Positions 10,980 through 21,247 of a DNA stretch of 64,000 nt are shown here, one piece after another. Source of the stretch: Luidia sarsii (taxonomy: Eukaryota; Echinodermata; Asteroidea; Paxillosida; Luidiidae); assembly GCA_949987565.1 (NCBI GenBank), contig OX465102.1, forward strand, positions 16,003,812 to 16,067,811, in the 5' to 3' direction. Below the pieces are notes generated by a model. It made no database searches. It was given only the letters and a program-made list of their open reading frames with translations, and was not told the DNA's origin. The position numbers and the translations under genes are program-made. The first letter of the stretch is position 1. Every line of letters begins with the position of its first letter.

Positions 10980-11071
10980 CATGGTTATGATGAGAACCCA
11001 CTGTTTGCTGTTCCCTAGTGCACTGTGTGTGCAGTGATGGGCGCTCTTTCACCTTGGAGATCTGAACCATG
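10980..11071 (+). ncRNA. Box C/D snoRNA, family S3 copy 1
   Basis: Stem CATGGTT/AACCATG, C box TATGATGA, C' box CAGTGATGG, D box CTGA at 11062-11065. The D guide TTCACCTTGGAGA is complementary to the conserved eukaryotic 28S sequence TCTCCAAGGTGAA, so 28S methylation guidance is the inferred role. Confidence 0.82.
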
Positions 11072-11449
11072 TCTCAGCGAGCTATGGGAATAGATTCGCT
11101 GATTGATCAAACGACTGATCGCTGTCAATTATTGGTCGGTGAAGCAGTTTTGGAAAAGTGGTGATACATTAGGTGCTAGTGATTACATTATTAGTAGTAA
11201 CAACATAATCAAATTTGATAAGTTGACAGCAAATCTGTCCCATTACAGTCATCAAAGACATGAGTCTGGATTGCACAACAGGGATAGAGATTGGTTTGCA
11301 CTACCCTATCAATAATTTTTTGTTTTCTTTTGCAGAAAGAAAAGTCCGGGTCCACTTAAGAGATGGCGGTGGTTGTGCCAAGGTAAATTTTATTAATTAA
11401 AACTGTAGAGAAAATGTTCAAAGTCATAAACTTATAGATGCATACACAA

Positions 11450-11552
11450 GTTGGCCGTGATGATATTTTTTCCCCAACATCTGCAGTTTCCACCATAGAG
11501 GTCCTTGGACCTCAATGATGGCTTTCTATCTTCCTTGGATGTCTGAGCCAAC
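11450..11552 (+). ncRNA. SNORD14: U14 box C/D snoRNA, copy 3
   Basis: All U14 elements are present: stem GTTGGC/GCCAAC, C box, CTGCAGTTTCCACC, C' box, CTTCCTTGGATGT guide, D box. It lies between host exons 11336-11382 and 12031-12089. Confidence 0.92.
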
Positions 11553-12426
11553 TCTAGAACAGAAAATAAGACTATGCATCCTTTTTGCAGTCACATCAGT
11601 GTTTTCCATTCCAAGGGTATCTTTTATTTAAAATAGTTAACCCTAACAGTAACACTACCCAAACCATGGACAAAGTACAACCGTATTTGTGTTCTGGTTT
11701 TTAGACCGTAAGAAGACAATTAGTAGTTGGCTGTATTCCATGATAATTGTGATTACAACTAACACTTATTTTGCATGAATATCCTGGCAGGACCTTTCTC
11801 AAAGGCAGAATGTGGCACTAATGTTTCAAGTGCTGGCACGGTAGACCAGAGATTTCGGGTTCATGTCCCCGTCCGGCTAATTTTTCCATGCTATTTCTGC
11901 AAACCATTCGCAATTTCCCAGTCGCCGTACTCTTACTGAACTTAACACTCGTGGCATTTATGAAACGCTGTTCGCTTACTGATGAGGCATTTGTTTATTT
12001 TTTTTGTATTTTTTTTTGGGGGGGTCACAGATGGAACGGACGGCCAGCGACTCTGGAGGATTTGCAGACAGAGAGGAGCTGTCAAATAGGTGGGGGATGT
12101 TAGATTGTGTTCATCTGGTAGGCTCACTAGGTTACACTTAGGAGCTGCTGAGCTAAGCAGTCAGTTTTGTTGTGTACAGAACACTATTTGGCAAAGTTGA
12201 GTGCACACCAGACATACTAGTGCTACCACTTGGTTGTGGTCCTTTTAGTCAGTAAGCAGTATGCAACATGCTTGCATATTACGGTGCTTGGAATTGGTAT
12301 ACAGTGCGTGGGTATTTCACCATGCCCTTTACATTCAAGTCCTCCTTTGGTCCGATGGCCCCGGAGAATCAGCTTGTTGCCATGAATGATGAAGGGAGAA
12401 AGTTATCGAGGTGGTCCCAAAGACAC

Positions 12427-12520
12427 GGCTTGTGGTGATGATAGACTTCTTTCCCCAGCTTATCGAGAGATGCTGATACCGAAAGCTGCTATTGTAAGCC
12501 AAACCAAATCTGAACAAGCC
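12427..12520 (+). ncRNA. Box C/D snoRNA, family S1 copy 2
   Basis: 94 nt with stem GGCTTGT/ACAAGCC, C box GTGATGA and D box CTGA. It has an A in place of G in the 'GCTGCTGTTG' stretch found in the other copies. Start of a unit of about 737 bp that is repeated next door. Confidence 0.85.
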
Positions 12521-13165
12521 GTCAGTCGATACTTTGGGAGTGTGCCGTTTGCCAGACTAAGAGACTTAAATTGCCCTCGGCTCAAAGCCGACCTGCTGAA
12601 TTGATCTGAAAGTTCTTTTTCTTTTTTCAAACATTTCACTCATTTGACAGCAAATGATTTTGAATTTCTGGAGATAACATGGCCTCAATTATTATTGTCA
12701 TGGTGTTCAGTTATGTTTGTGGGTTATGGTGTTTTGTTTGTTTGGGATTTTTTTTAGTACCAAAAATGCAGGCATTTTAACCAATTTGTAGGGGTTTACT
12801 TTTGCCCATCTTCAGAATTTGGGACATCTTGGTCGTCAGCGGCTCTCTGCTTCAGGTAGAGAAGGTGAGCATGTGCGTCTTTATTATTTGCATCCCAATC
12901 GGAGAGGTGAAAGCATTCGCAAATGAGTCTTGTGAAAATGGTCCGGGCAAGAGGGCAGTACCCCACCAAAACTGACAAGAACTTCCGTGGACTCCCTGTC
13001 AAAGCCTGAACTCTGAAAACTCTTGACATGGGCTTTGGAGGCTGTATGTTGAGAGCTCTTCCCAGATATATTAGAATTTTACGCGATTAAGAGTGAAATT
13101 CAATAGGGTTTTGGCCCCATGTGGTGTGTAGTTTGCAGTGCATGGTCAGAGCGGTCCAAAGACAC

Positions 13166-13259
13166 GGCTTGTGGTGATGATAGACTTCTTTCCCCAGCTT
13201 ATCGAGAGATGCTGATACCGAAAGCTGCTGTTGTAAGCCAAACCAAATCTGAACAAGCC
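13166..13259 (+). ncRNA. Box C/D snoRNA, family S1 copy 3
   Basis: Same 94-nt fold as copy 2, with C and D boxes and the 7-bp stem intact. It sits in the second copy of the 737-bp tandem unit. Confidence 0.86.
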
Positions 13260-13901
13260 GTCAGTCGATACTTTGGGAGTGTGCCGTTTGCCAGACTAAG
13301 AGACTTAAATTGCCCTCGGCTCAAAGCCGACCTGAATTGATCTGAAAGTTCTTTTTCTTTTTTCAAACATTTCACTCATTTGACAGCAAATGATTTTGAA
13401 TTTCTGGAGATAACATGGCCTCAATTATTATTGTCATGGTGTTCAGTTATGTTTGTGGGTTATGGTGTTTTGTTTGTTTGGGATTTTTTTTAGTACCAAA
13501 AATGCAGGCATTTTAACCAATTTGTAGGGGTTTACTTTTGCCCATCTTAAGAATTTGGGACATCTTGGTCGTCAGCGGCTCTCTGCTTCAGGTAGAGAAG
13601 GTGAGCATGTGCGTCTTTATTATTTGCATCCCAATCGGAGAGGTGAAAGCATTCGCAAATGAGTCTTGTGAAAATGGTCCGGGCAAGAGGGCAGTACCCC
13701 ACCAAAACTTACAAGAACTTCCGCGGACTCCCTGTCAAAGCCTGAACTCTGAAAACTCTTGACATGGGCTTTGGAGGCTGTATGTTGAGAGCTCTTCCCA
13801 GATATATTAGAATTTTACGCGATTAAGAGTGAAATTCAATAGGGTTTTGGCCCCATGTGGTGTGTAGTTTGCAGTGCATGGTCAGAGCGGTCCAAAGACA
13901 C

Positions 13902-13995
13902 GGCTTGTGGTGATGATAGACTTCTTTCCCCAGCTTATCGAGAGATGCTGATACCGAAAGCTGCTGTTGTAAGCCAAACCAAATCTGAACAAGCC
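13902..13995 (+). ncRNA. Box C/D snoRNA, family S1 copy 4
   Basis: Intact 94-nt copy. Followed by a fragment of the foldback-repeat family (about 14020-14110) and then host exon 14202-14262. Confidence 0.86.
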
Positions 13996-14609
13996 AGAGT
14001 CAGATGTGGTGTAGACAAGATTTGAAGGTTCGTGGTGACACTATGTCAAATGTCACTTTTGCGATGGGAGTGTGGCTCTGAAAAGAGCCGGTAACTCCAC
14101 TCAGACTGTTCTCACTGCAGTGTTGCTGTGTTATATTTAGCACTGAAATATTGGTTGCAAGGGTGCAGTAGTCCTCATAGTTTTTCTTTCTTCTATTGCA
14201 GTCTTCTGTGACGAGATGGGAATTGACAGCAGTTGCTGGAATGACTTGATGGGTGGTTTCAGGTAGGCGCAGTGATATCTTTTCCCTCAAACCATCTGTG
14301 CTTTGTTCAGAAATGCTGGAATGATCTCACAGACGGCTGCAGTTTCCAAACCTGGGGCCAATCTCACCGCGCCGCTTAAGCACACACAAAAATCAGCATT
14401 CATGCTAAGTAAAGAAGAGAGGAATACAAGTCAAAAGCAATTGACGTCACATCAAAGTGGGGGGGGGGGGTTATGCCTGTCGGCATAAGATAGACTTTTC
14501 CTGCTTGGCAGAATTTTACGCTTAAGCAGCCTTGAACTGTACCCACCGCTGCCTGCATCTTGTCCAGAGCATTGAGTGGGTCTCATTGGGGTGGGCACTG
14601 AACCTCTAC

Positions 14610-14703
14610 GGCTTGTGGTGATGATAGACTTCTTTCCCCAGCTTATCGAGAGATGCTGATACCGAAAGCTGCTGTTGTAAGCCAAACCAAATCTGAACAA
14701 GCC
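14610..14703 (+). ncRNA. Box C/D snoRNA, family S1 copy 5
   Basis: Intact 94-nt copy. Its downstream flank repeats that of copy 4, showing a second tandem duplication of about 710 bp. Confidence 0.86.
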
Positions 14704-15366
14704 AGGGTCAGATGCGGCGTAGACAAGATTTGAAGGTTCGTGGTGACACTATGTAAAATGTCACTTTTGCGATGGGAGTGTGGCTCTGAAAAGCGCCGGT
14801 AACTTCACTCAGACTGTTCTCACTGCGGTACAGCTGTGTACTGCAAGACTGCATTGCTCATAATAGCACTGAAATATTGGTTAGCAAGGGCACAAGTCCT
14901 TATAGTTCCTCTTTCTTCTATTGCAGTCTCCTGTGACCAGATTGGAATTGACAGCGGTCGCTGGAATGACTTGGACAGTTTCAGGTAGGCGCAGTGATAT
15001 CTTTTCGCTCCAACCCTCTGTGCTTTGTTCAGAAGTGCTGGAATGATCTCACAGACTGGTGCAAGTTGAAAACCTGGGGCTAATCTCATTGAGGCGCTTA
15101 AGCACAAAAAGTCAGCATTCATGGGATCACATTGACAACCCAGACTTCACTATTCGTCCATGCTAAGTAAAGAAGAGTGGAATACAAGTCACATCAAAGT
15201 GGGGGGTTTTATGCCTGTCGGCATAAGATAGTTTTTTCCTGCTTAGCAGAATTTCACTCTTAATTAAGCGGCTCCGAACTGAACCCCCACAGACTGTACC
15301 CACTGCTGCCTGCATCTTGTCCAGAGCATTGAGTGGGTCTCATTGGGGTGGGCACTGAACCTATAC

Positions 15367-15460
15367 GGCTTGTGGTGATGATAAACTTCTTTCCCCAGCT
15401 TATCGAGAGATGCTGATATCGAAAGCTGCTGTTGTAAGCCAAACCAAATCTGAACAAGCC
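15367..15460 (+). ncRNA. Box C/D snoRNA, family S1 copy 6
   Basis: Intact C and D boxes and stem, with small changes between them (AAACTTC for AGACTTC; GATATCG for GATACCG). The distance to the next acceptor is 63 or 119 nt depending on which acceptor is used. Confidence 0.85.
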
Positions 15461-15737
15461 TCATACTATTGGACAGTTGCACCTTTGGGAGGAATCACTT
15501 AATGCGCACGCTGATTGCTCAGGTGCTTCTGCTTTGTGTTCATGGGTTTTTTTTTCTGGTATGATTCTGTCCCTGGAGGTGGCCCATCAGAGCTGTGAGG
15601 TTGGCCACTCCAGTTTGACAAGCAGGGGAAAAGTCTGGCTGAAGGTGCGTGGAGAGATCGCAGCTGCGCTGGGTGAGTAGTTCTGAGAAGACGTGGCTCC
15701 ACTTGTCTTGCAAGTAACATTGGGTTAGGGCCTTCCA

Positions 15738-15831
15738 GGCTTGTGGTGATGATAGACTTCTTTCCCCAGCTTATCGAGAGATGCTGAAACCAAAAGCTGC
15801 TGTTGTAAGCCAAACCAAATCTGAACAAGCC
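15738..15831 (+). ncRNA. Box C/D snoRNA, family S1 copy 7
   Basis: Intact stem and boxes. The segment after the internal CTGA reads AACCAAAAGC instead of TACCGAAAGC. It precedes exon 16239-16315. Confidence 0.85.
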
Positions 15832-16238
15832 TCATACTATTGTAGAGTTTTGAAAAATGAACTTTCTCCCACAGTGTTACTTCCAAGATTATGTGGTAAC
15901 ACTTGAAGCACATGCTACAGTGTTGGCTTCTAACATGTTTTCCTGGCCAGCTTGCATGGCCATCGGTGTAGTCTCTGCTTGCCAAATGCATCTTTTGGTG
16001 GCCAAATTGATATTTTAGTAGCCAAGTGGATCTTTTACTGGCTAGTAACATGAGGAAGGCTTTGAATATTAATGGTGCAGTGTATGTTTTAATTTCTTCC
16101 TTTAATGGCTATCTGGACGGTTGGCTCTGCAGTTTCAGATGGCCTGAAGGTATATTTAGCGGCCTAGGCCACTAAAACTGAAGACTGAGTTTTGTGCGCC
16201 GATTCTTCAATTTGAATTTACTATTTGCTTTTCCTCAG

Positions 16239-16315
16239 AGCGACTCTCTGCAAATGTGTGGAAGGATGTTCGGGAGCTTCTAGCAAGAGGGCAGATGAGC
16301 AGGAATGATGAAAGG
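16239..16315 (+). other. Host-gene candidate exon, best-looking coding segment
   Basis: TTTTCCTCAG acceptor, donor GTAAGC. Open frame (phase 1 to 0) reads RLSANVWKDVRELL then ARGQMSRNDER. The preceding exon, ending at 15672, supplies KVWLKVRGEIAAAL in the same frame. The composition looks protein-like, but I recognise no family. Confidence 0.45.
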
Positions 16316-16492
16316 GTAAGCGTTGCGTAGGATGTGTTTACAAGATCAGTGAGCTCTTTGCGAATGCACTTGGTCCATAAGAGGCCAGTACTTGCCTTGG
16401 CCCTCTTACTGGCCGTGGTGCATTGTAAAAGGTTTAAAAAGAAAGCTTCCGCTGTGAGTCCTCTTTGGACTTGATCTTTTGAAAAATGATGA

Positions 16493-16861
16493 TTCAAGTC
16501 CCTACACAACATTGGTAAGATCGAAAAACAGAAATGTTCACAGATTTACAGTAAACTTATACAGTTTGAAGGTGGTTATAGTAGAAACCTCTCACTGAAA
16601 TATTTCTGCCTAAAATGTTGTATTTTGGGAGTGAAAGAAATAGTTTACGTCTCACCGAGATTTAAACTATTTTTCGGAACAGTACGGCGTTGAATGCTGC
16701 ATTTTCGCGCAACAATTGAAGTGGTTTTCACGATTTTCTCAAGACTCGATTGGCGGATGGAGCTGAAATGTTCACAGGTGTGCTATTTCATGCATATGTT
16801 GGATCAGTTAACGTATGGATGCTATTCTTTGACCTCGACCAATGTTGTGTAGGGGCTTTAA
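16493..16861. mobile_element. MITE ending in TTAA, 'AGCCCCTACACAACATTGG' repeats
   Basis: Inverted ends AAGTCCCTACACAACATTGG and CCAATGTTGTGTAGGGGCTT, with TTAA at the right end. A copy in the opposite orientation lies at 21480-21765. No ORF. Confidence 0.75.
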
Positions 16862-17561
16862 CCACTTCGCGCCGGGGGGTTTTTCAGCGCCGATGACCGC
16901 CATACGGGGGTTTTTGAACAATGCATCATTTTAAAATCTTGCTAAAACAATCGGAACAATATATTTCTGTGAAATAAATCGATAAGGGTATACTATGGGT
17001 ACAAGAGAGTAAAACCTGGCACAATTCGGACGTCGTTGTGGCTTTTGTCAAGAGATTATCCGTTCGAAAAAGGGCCCTTTGTGCGTCGTCAATGGACCGT
17101 AACGGACGTGTGTGTGTGGGTGCGTGTACGCTGCTGACAATCCCTGACCGCAGACTCCAGCCTCCACTCCAGGCAGTCAAATCTTCGAGTTGGTCGGCCA
17201 CAAACGAGCGTACAGATTACGGTAAAGAATGTGGGGGGAATTCCTATGCCAGACCGACGACCGTTAGGCTGTGTGGCATGCAAAGACAATGTCCCCCGCG
17301 TGCTTTCAGCTGCAGCGCGGTATCCCTCGATCCTCCACAGTAAAAGTCCCACAATTGCACAATTACTGCTGCTAATCTTGCAATTCATGTGGCAACTTGC
17401 GTCAAAAAGGGTCTTTGTACTGATTCATATTGCTTTGTTCTAAGCTGAAAAGAGTCTTTGTTTAGAATGTGGACAATAGTGGTGCCCGGATTCGGAGGGC
17501 CCCGTTGCAAAGGCAATCCAATTGACCTCCGGATTCGGAGGTCCCGGCGCGAAGTGGTTAA
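16858..17561. mobile_element. Second TTAA-flanked element, 'CCACTTCGCGCCGGG' repeats
   Basis: Ends TTAACCACTTCGCGCCGGG and CCCGGCGCGAAGTGGTTAA. Its left TTAA is the same TTAA that ends the previous element. About 700 bp, no convincing transposase frame. Confidence 0.75.
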
Positions 17562-17648
17562 CATACAAAGGTGCACTTCAGTCCTCAAGGCTTCTTAACT
17601 AGGGACTGACTTGCCTTTGTGCCGCTGATGATTTCATTTCATTCCTAG

Positions 17649-17824
17649 TCCCGTGTGGCCTTGCCTGTATCGAGTTCATCAATTCAAGCCCTGAACATGT
17701 CAAGGAAGAGTTGATAGTCCAGAGAATCTCTTCAGATCATTTGACACAACTGCCAACCAATGTTGGTGTGCGAAGGGGAAAGTTTGTTTCAACAAAAAAA
17801 GGTTTATTGACAAATGAGAATGCT
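17649..17824 (+). other. Open segment behind a good acceptor (possible alternative exon)
   Basis: After TTCATTCCTAG the +2 frame stays open for about 60 codons (PCGLACIEFINSSPEHVKEE and onward). It does not match the phase of the preceding exon, whose frame hits TGA at 17712. It may be an alternative exon or chance; no family is recognised. Confidence 0.25.
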
Positions 17825-17882
17825 GGTGATAAGTAGTAAGGGAAGAAAGCATAGATGCATCGACCTGAGTTAAAGAATGCGA

Positions 17883-17985
17883 GTTGGCCGTGATGATATT
17901 TTTTCCCCAACATCTGCAGTTTCCACCATAGAGGTCCTTGGACCTCAATGATGGCTTTCTATCTTCCTTGGATGTCTGAGCCAGC
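17883..17985 (+). ncRNA. SNORD14: U14 box C/D snoRNA, copy 4
   Basis: Complete U14 elements; the 3' stem half is GCCAGC, which still pairs through one G-U. It lies in the large host intron between 16315 and 18429. Confidence 0.91.
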
Positions 17986-18635
17986 CTTGAGTGCATTCTA
18001 TGCTGCAGTGAGATGCTTAGAGCAGCCTTAGGGGAGTCGTGTGATATGCTAATTAGGGACTCTTTTATTCGGCTCTCTAATACATAGTTAATAGTTCATG
18101 ACTTTGAGGTTACTCTGATGGACAAATTTATTTGTTACTGGAATAAAAACCTATCACAATAGACTGATTGTGCGACCACTGTTCACATGCCGTCATGTAA
18201 GTTATAGTGGGAATTTTTTTCATCTCATTTGGCACAGCGGTAATGGAAACATACAGAGAAGAATGTGGATAATACTTTTATGATGGTCTTCTTTGCCCAC
18301 TATAAGTCACGTGATGGCATACAAACATTGATCGTGCAATCGGTCTATTATAAATCCAAACTACTTCCCAAATTTTTGGAGGAATCCTATTTTGTGGTTA
18401 TGTTTATCTTAGATTTGCCATACTTCAGAGGCTTTACTTCAGAGGCAGAAATGGCATGTTCACCGGATTAATCATGGATGGCACAAGGAAACGTGAGTAC
18501 TCCTTCTGTCCCAGTCTGCACCCATTGTTAAATCCTGTGTGAAGGAGTAGGTCACCTTGCTTACACTTGTCCCAGACCAACCTTATCAAGTCAAGTGCTT
18601 TTTTTTGGTGGGGGGGGGATCAAGAATCTCAGTGG

Positions 18636-18727
18636 CATGGTTATGATGAGAACCCACTATTTGCTGTTCCCTAGTGCACTGTGTGTGCAGTGATGGGCGC
18701 TCTTTCACCTTGGAGATCTGAACCATG
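18636..18727 (+). ncRNA. Box C/D snoRNA, family S3 copy 2
   Basis: Same stem, C, C' and D boxes and 28S-complementary guide TTCACCTTGGAGA as copy 1; a single change (ACTATTTGC for ACTGTTTGC) is seen. The flanking sequence down to exon 18994 also repeats that of copy 1. Confidence 0.83.
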
Positions 18728-18993
18728 TCTCAGCGAGCTATGGGAATAGATTCGCTGATTGATCAAACGACTCATCGCTGTCAATTATTGGTCGGTGAAG
18801 CAGTTTTGGAAAAGTGGTGATACATTAGGTGCTAGTGATTACATTATCAGTAGTAACAGCATAAGAAAATTTGATAAGTTGACAGCAAATCTGTCCCATT
18901 ATAGTCGTCAAAGACATGAGTCTGGATTTCACAACAGGGATAGAGATTGGAGTTTGCACTACCCTATCAATAATTTTTTGTTTTCTTTTGCAG

Positions 18994-19040
18994 AAAGAAA
19001 AGTCCGGGTCCACTTAAGAGATGGCGGTGGTTGTGCCAAG
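18994..19040 (+). other. Duplicated host exon (identical to 11336-11382)
   Basis: 47-nt exon, identical in both copies, acceptor TTTTGCAG. Phase 1 to 0 frame RKVRVHLRDGGGCAK is open. The two copies use different donor sequences (GTGAGA here, GTAAAT at 11383). Confidence 0.5.
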
Positions 19041-19121
19041 GTGAGAGACATTTTGTTAATTAAAACGAAAGAAAATGTTCAAAGAGAAAATGTTCAAAGT
19101 CATAAACTTACGCATACACAA

Positions 19122-19224
19122 GTTGGCCGTGATGATATTTTTTCCCCAACATCTGCAGTTTCCACCATAGAGGTCCTTGGACCTCAATGATGGCTTTCTA
19201 TCTTCCTTGGATGTCTGAGCCAAC
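19122..19224 (+). ncRNA. SNORD14: U14 box C/D snoRNA, copy 5
   Basis: Complete U14 with the same upstream flank as copy 3 (CATACACAAGTTGGCC), showing shared ancestry of the two introns. Confidence 0.92.
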
Positions 19225-19586
19225 GATATTAACCTTTTCTTAAGCTGACCAAGATAGGACCTGATGGTTTGCATGGTGGAAGCCTTATAACCACCACACA
19301 GCAGATGGGATTGTGATTATGCACCAATACATAATGTTTTGTAACACGCATCCTATGTCTGATCTGTGTGACATTAAGATCCTACCTTGGGTTGTCTAAA
19401 TTCCATTCGAAACCTTGTCCCTAAAGTGATTCATTTTCTTCCCACTTTGAACACAGGTTTTCTGGGGAAGCCTTATCTATCCATACCACCATGCAGCTTC
19501 GTCTACTAAGTACAGACTTAAAGGTAAGGTCTTTGTGGAGTAGGGTTACTAGGGTAGGGGTTTGGGGACTGGCTATAGTTTAAGTA

Positions 19587-19688
19587 GTTGGCCGTGATGA
19601 TATTTTTCCCCAACATCTGCAGTTTCCACCATAGAGGTCCTTGGACCTCAATGATGGCTTTCTATCTTCCTTGGATGTCTGAGCCAAC
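19587..19688 (+). ncRNA. SNORD14: U14 box C/D snoRNA, copy 6
   Basis: Complete U14. Its upstream flank (from the donor at 19524) matches that of the truncated copy 2, so copy 6 shows what copy 2 looked like before truncation. Confidence 0.92.
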
Positions 19689-19853
19689 TCTTAAAAAAAA
19701 AGACAGTACAGGAATTAAGATTTTCCCCGGGAGGGTGTCGTTATGCAGATAAGACTGCAAGGGACTTGTGGGAACCATTCTGTGTGTGATCGCTGGTTAG
19801 CCTAGATTGCCTGTTTGCAGTCACAGCTCCGGGGTATTTGTACTGATTATTAA

Positions 19854-20104
19854 ATATAGGAAGGTTTGCGGGAACACCATGTATCAGGTCTCTTAAAGGA
19901 AGAGGTGTGGTTCTGAAAAGGACCTGAGGGTAACTCGACGTTTTTCGACCAGTATGCTCTGGCCGTCATCAGGAGATGACGTCATCCTGATGACGGCCAG
20001 AGCATACTGGTAAAAACGTCGAGTTACCCTCGGGTTCTTTTCAGAACCATACCTCTTCCTTTAAGAGACCTGATACATGGTGTTCACCGCAAACCTTCCT
20101 ATAT
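19854..20104. repeat. Long foldback (MITE-like) element
   Basis: Near-complete inverted repeat of about 120-bp arms, ends ATATAGGAAGGTTTGCGG and CCGCAAACCTTCCTATAT, centre near GATGACGTCATC. Best-preserved member of the 'GGTTTGCGGTGACACC' family. It lies in the last host intron. Confidence 0.85.
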
Positions 20105-20416
20105 TGATTCACCCACCATGCAAAGCCTTAAGTCTCATTTACTGATTATTAAAGTGGACCGCAATGTAACCATTCAACTGTGAACCTTGCTAAACACCCC
20201 GGCCAGCAAGGATGACCAGTCCCACTGCCCCTGCGGTACATGATTTACCCTCTTGATATATCATATCCTCTCCGTCCCTTGAGGTGAATGATTCTCTCGA
20301 GGCCTGACTCAGCCCCAGGCCTGTCCGTTCATGTATTGCAGGCATAGTGACGTAGGGGAAGTGCACAACAAATGTACTTTGAACAAGCCTCAAGGTACTT
20401 CTTAATTTGTTCACAG

Positions 20417-20514
20417 CATTCTCGACAACCAGTTTCTACCATGCGGTGGTTGCCATTGTTTGGAGGCTTCGTCTCATCCGTCATGGAATCTCTAATAGAG
20501 AGGGTCTGTCATGA
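20417..20514 (+). other. Candidate terminal host exon
   Basis: Acceptor TTGTTCACAG. In the phase left by exon 19457-19523, it reads AFSTTSFYHAVVAIVWRLRL and then stops at TGA 20512-20514. Exon sequence would continue as 3' untranslated region. Confidence 0.35.
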
Positions 20515-21247
20515 GGTGACCTGCTGCAAACTCCAGATGCCGAAGGTCACTTGGGTTCAGACGACATAGCAATGCCTGTTGATCTTTTTTAAGGCAATGG
20601 GGTCGTGGGGATCAGAAGAGATGTTGGTCTGCTATTCAGTATTCAAATAGCAATTTGTGATGTCTTCATAAGGATATAAAGTGAATTCCCGGACTCCATT
20701 TCATTTCTGCTCCCCCACCACCCTCTGTGTAAGATACTTATTTATTGCATCCATTGAAGCTGATTTATACATACTGTATATTGAAATGTGCTTCAAGCCT
20801 GTGGGATCAATCAATACTTTTTCAGGCATTGTAGGCATTTTAGTCTCGTCATCAACCTGGTATGTGTTAACGTTTCTTTGATACTCAAGATTTCATAGAT
20901 ATTATGATTTTTGGTCCTAGAAATGTAATACGGTAATGAGATTTTGCCCTGTAGTATAATCCCTGATGGCACTGTGCCATGCATGCGCAATTCTGTCATG
21001 AATGCCCACTTGAAAGGAAAACAACTGGAAACACACAGTTGTGTCTGTTTGACCCGACAATTCTTGTGCAGAGGCCTCAGTCACTTGATCACTGAGCTTG
21101 TCCAAATAACGCCATTATGAACTAGAATATGATTCAGTGTATGGTGGGATCTACAGGATATACTTGTATGTCTCTGAATGTCCAAATGGGGGGGGGATGT
21201 GTGATGATGTTAGTCATACAAAAATGGCTGTATGCGAGATTTGTTGA

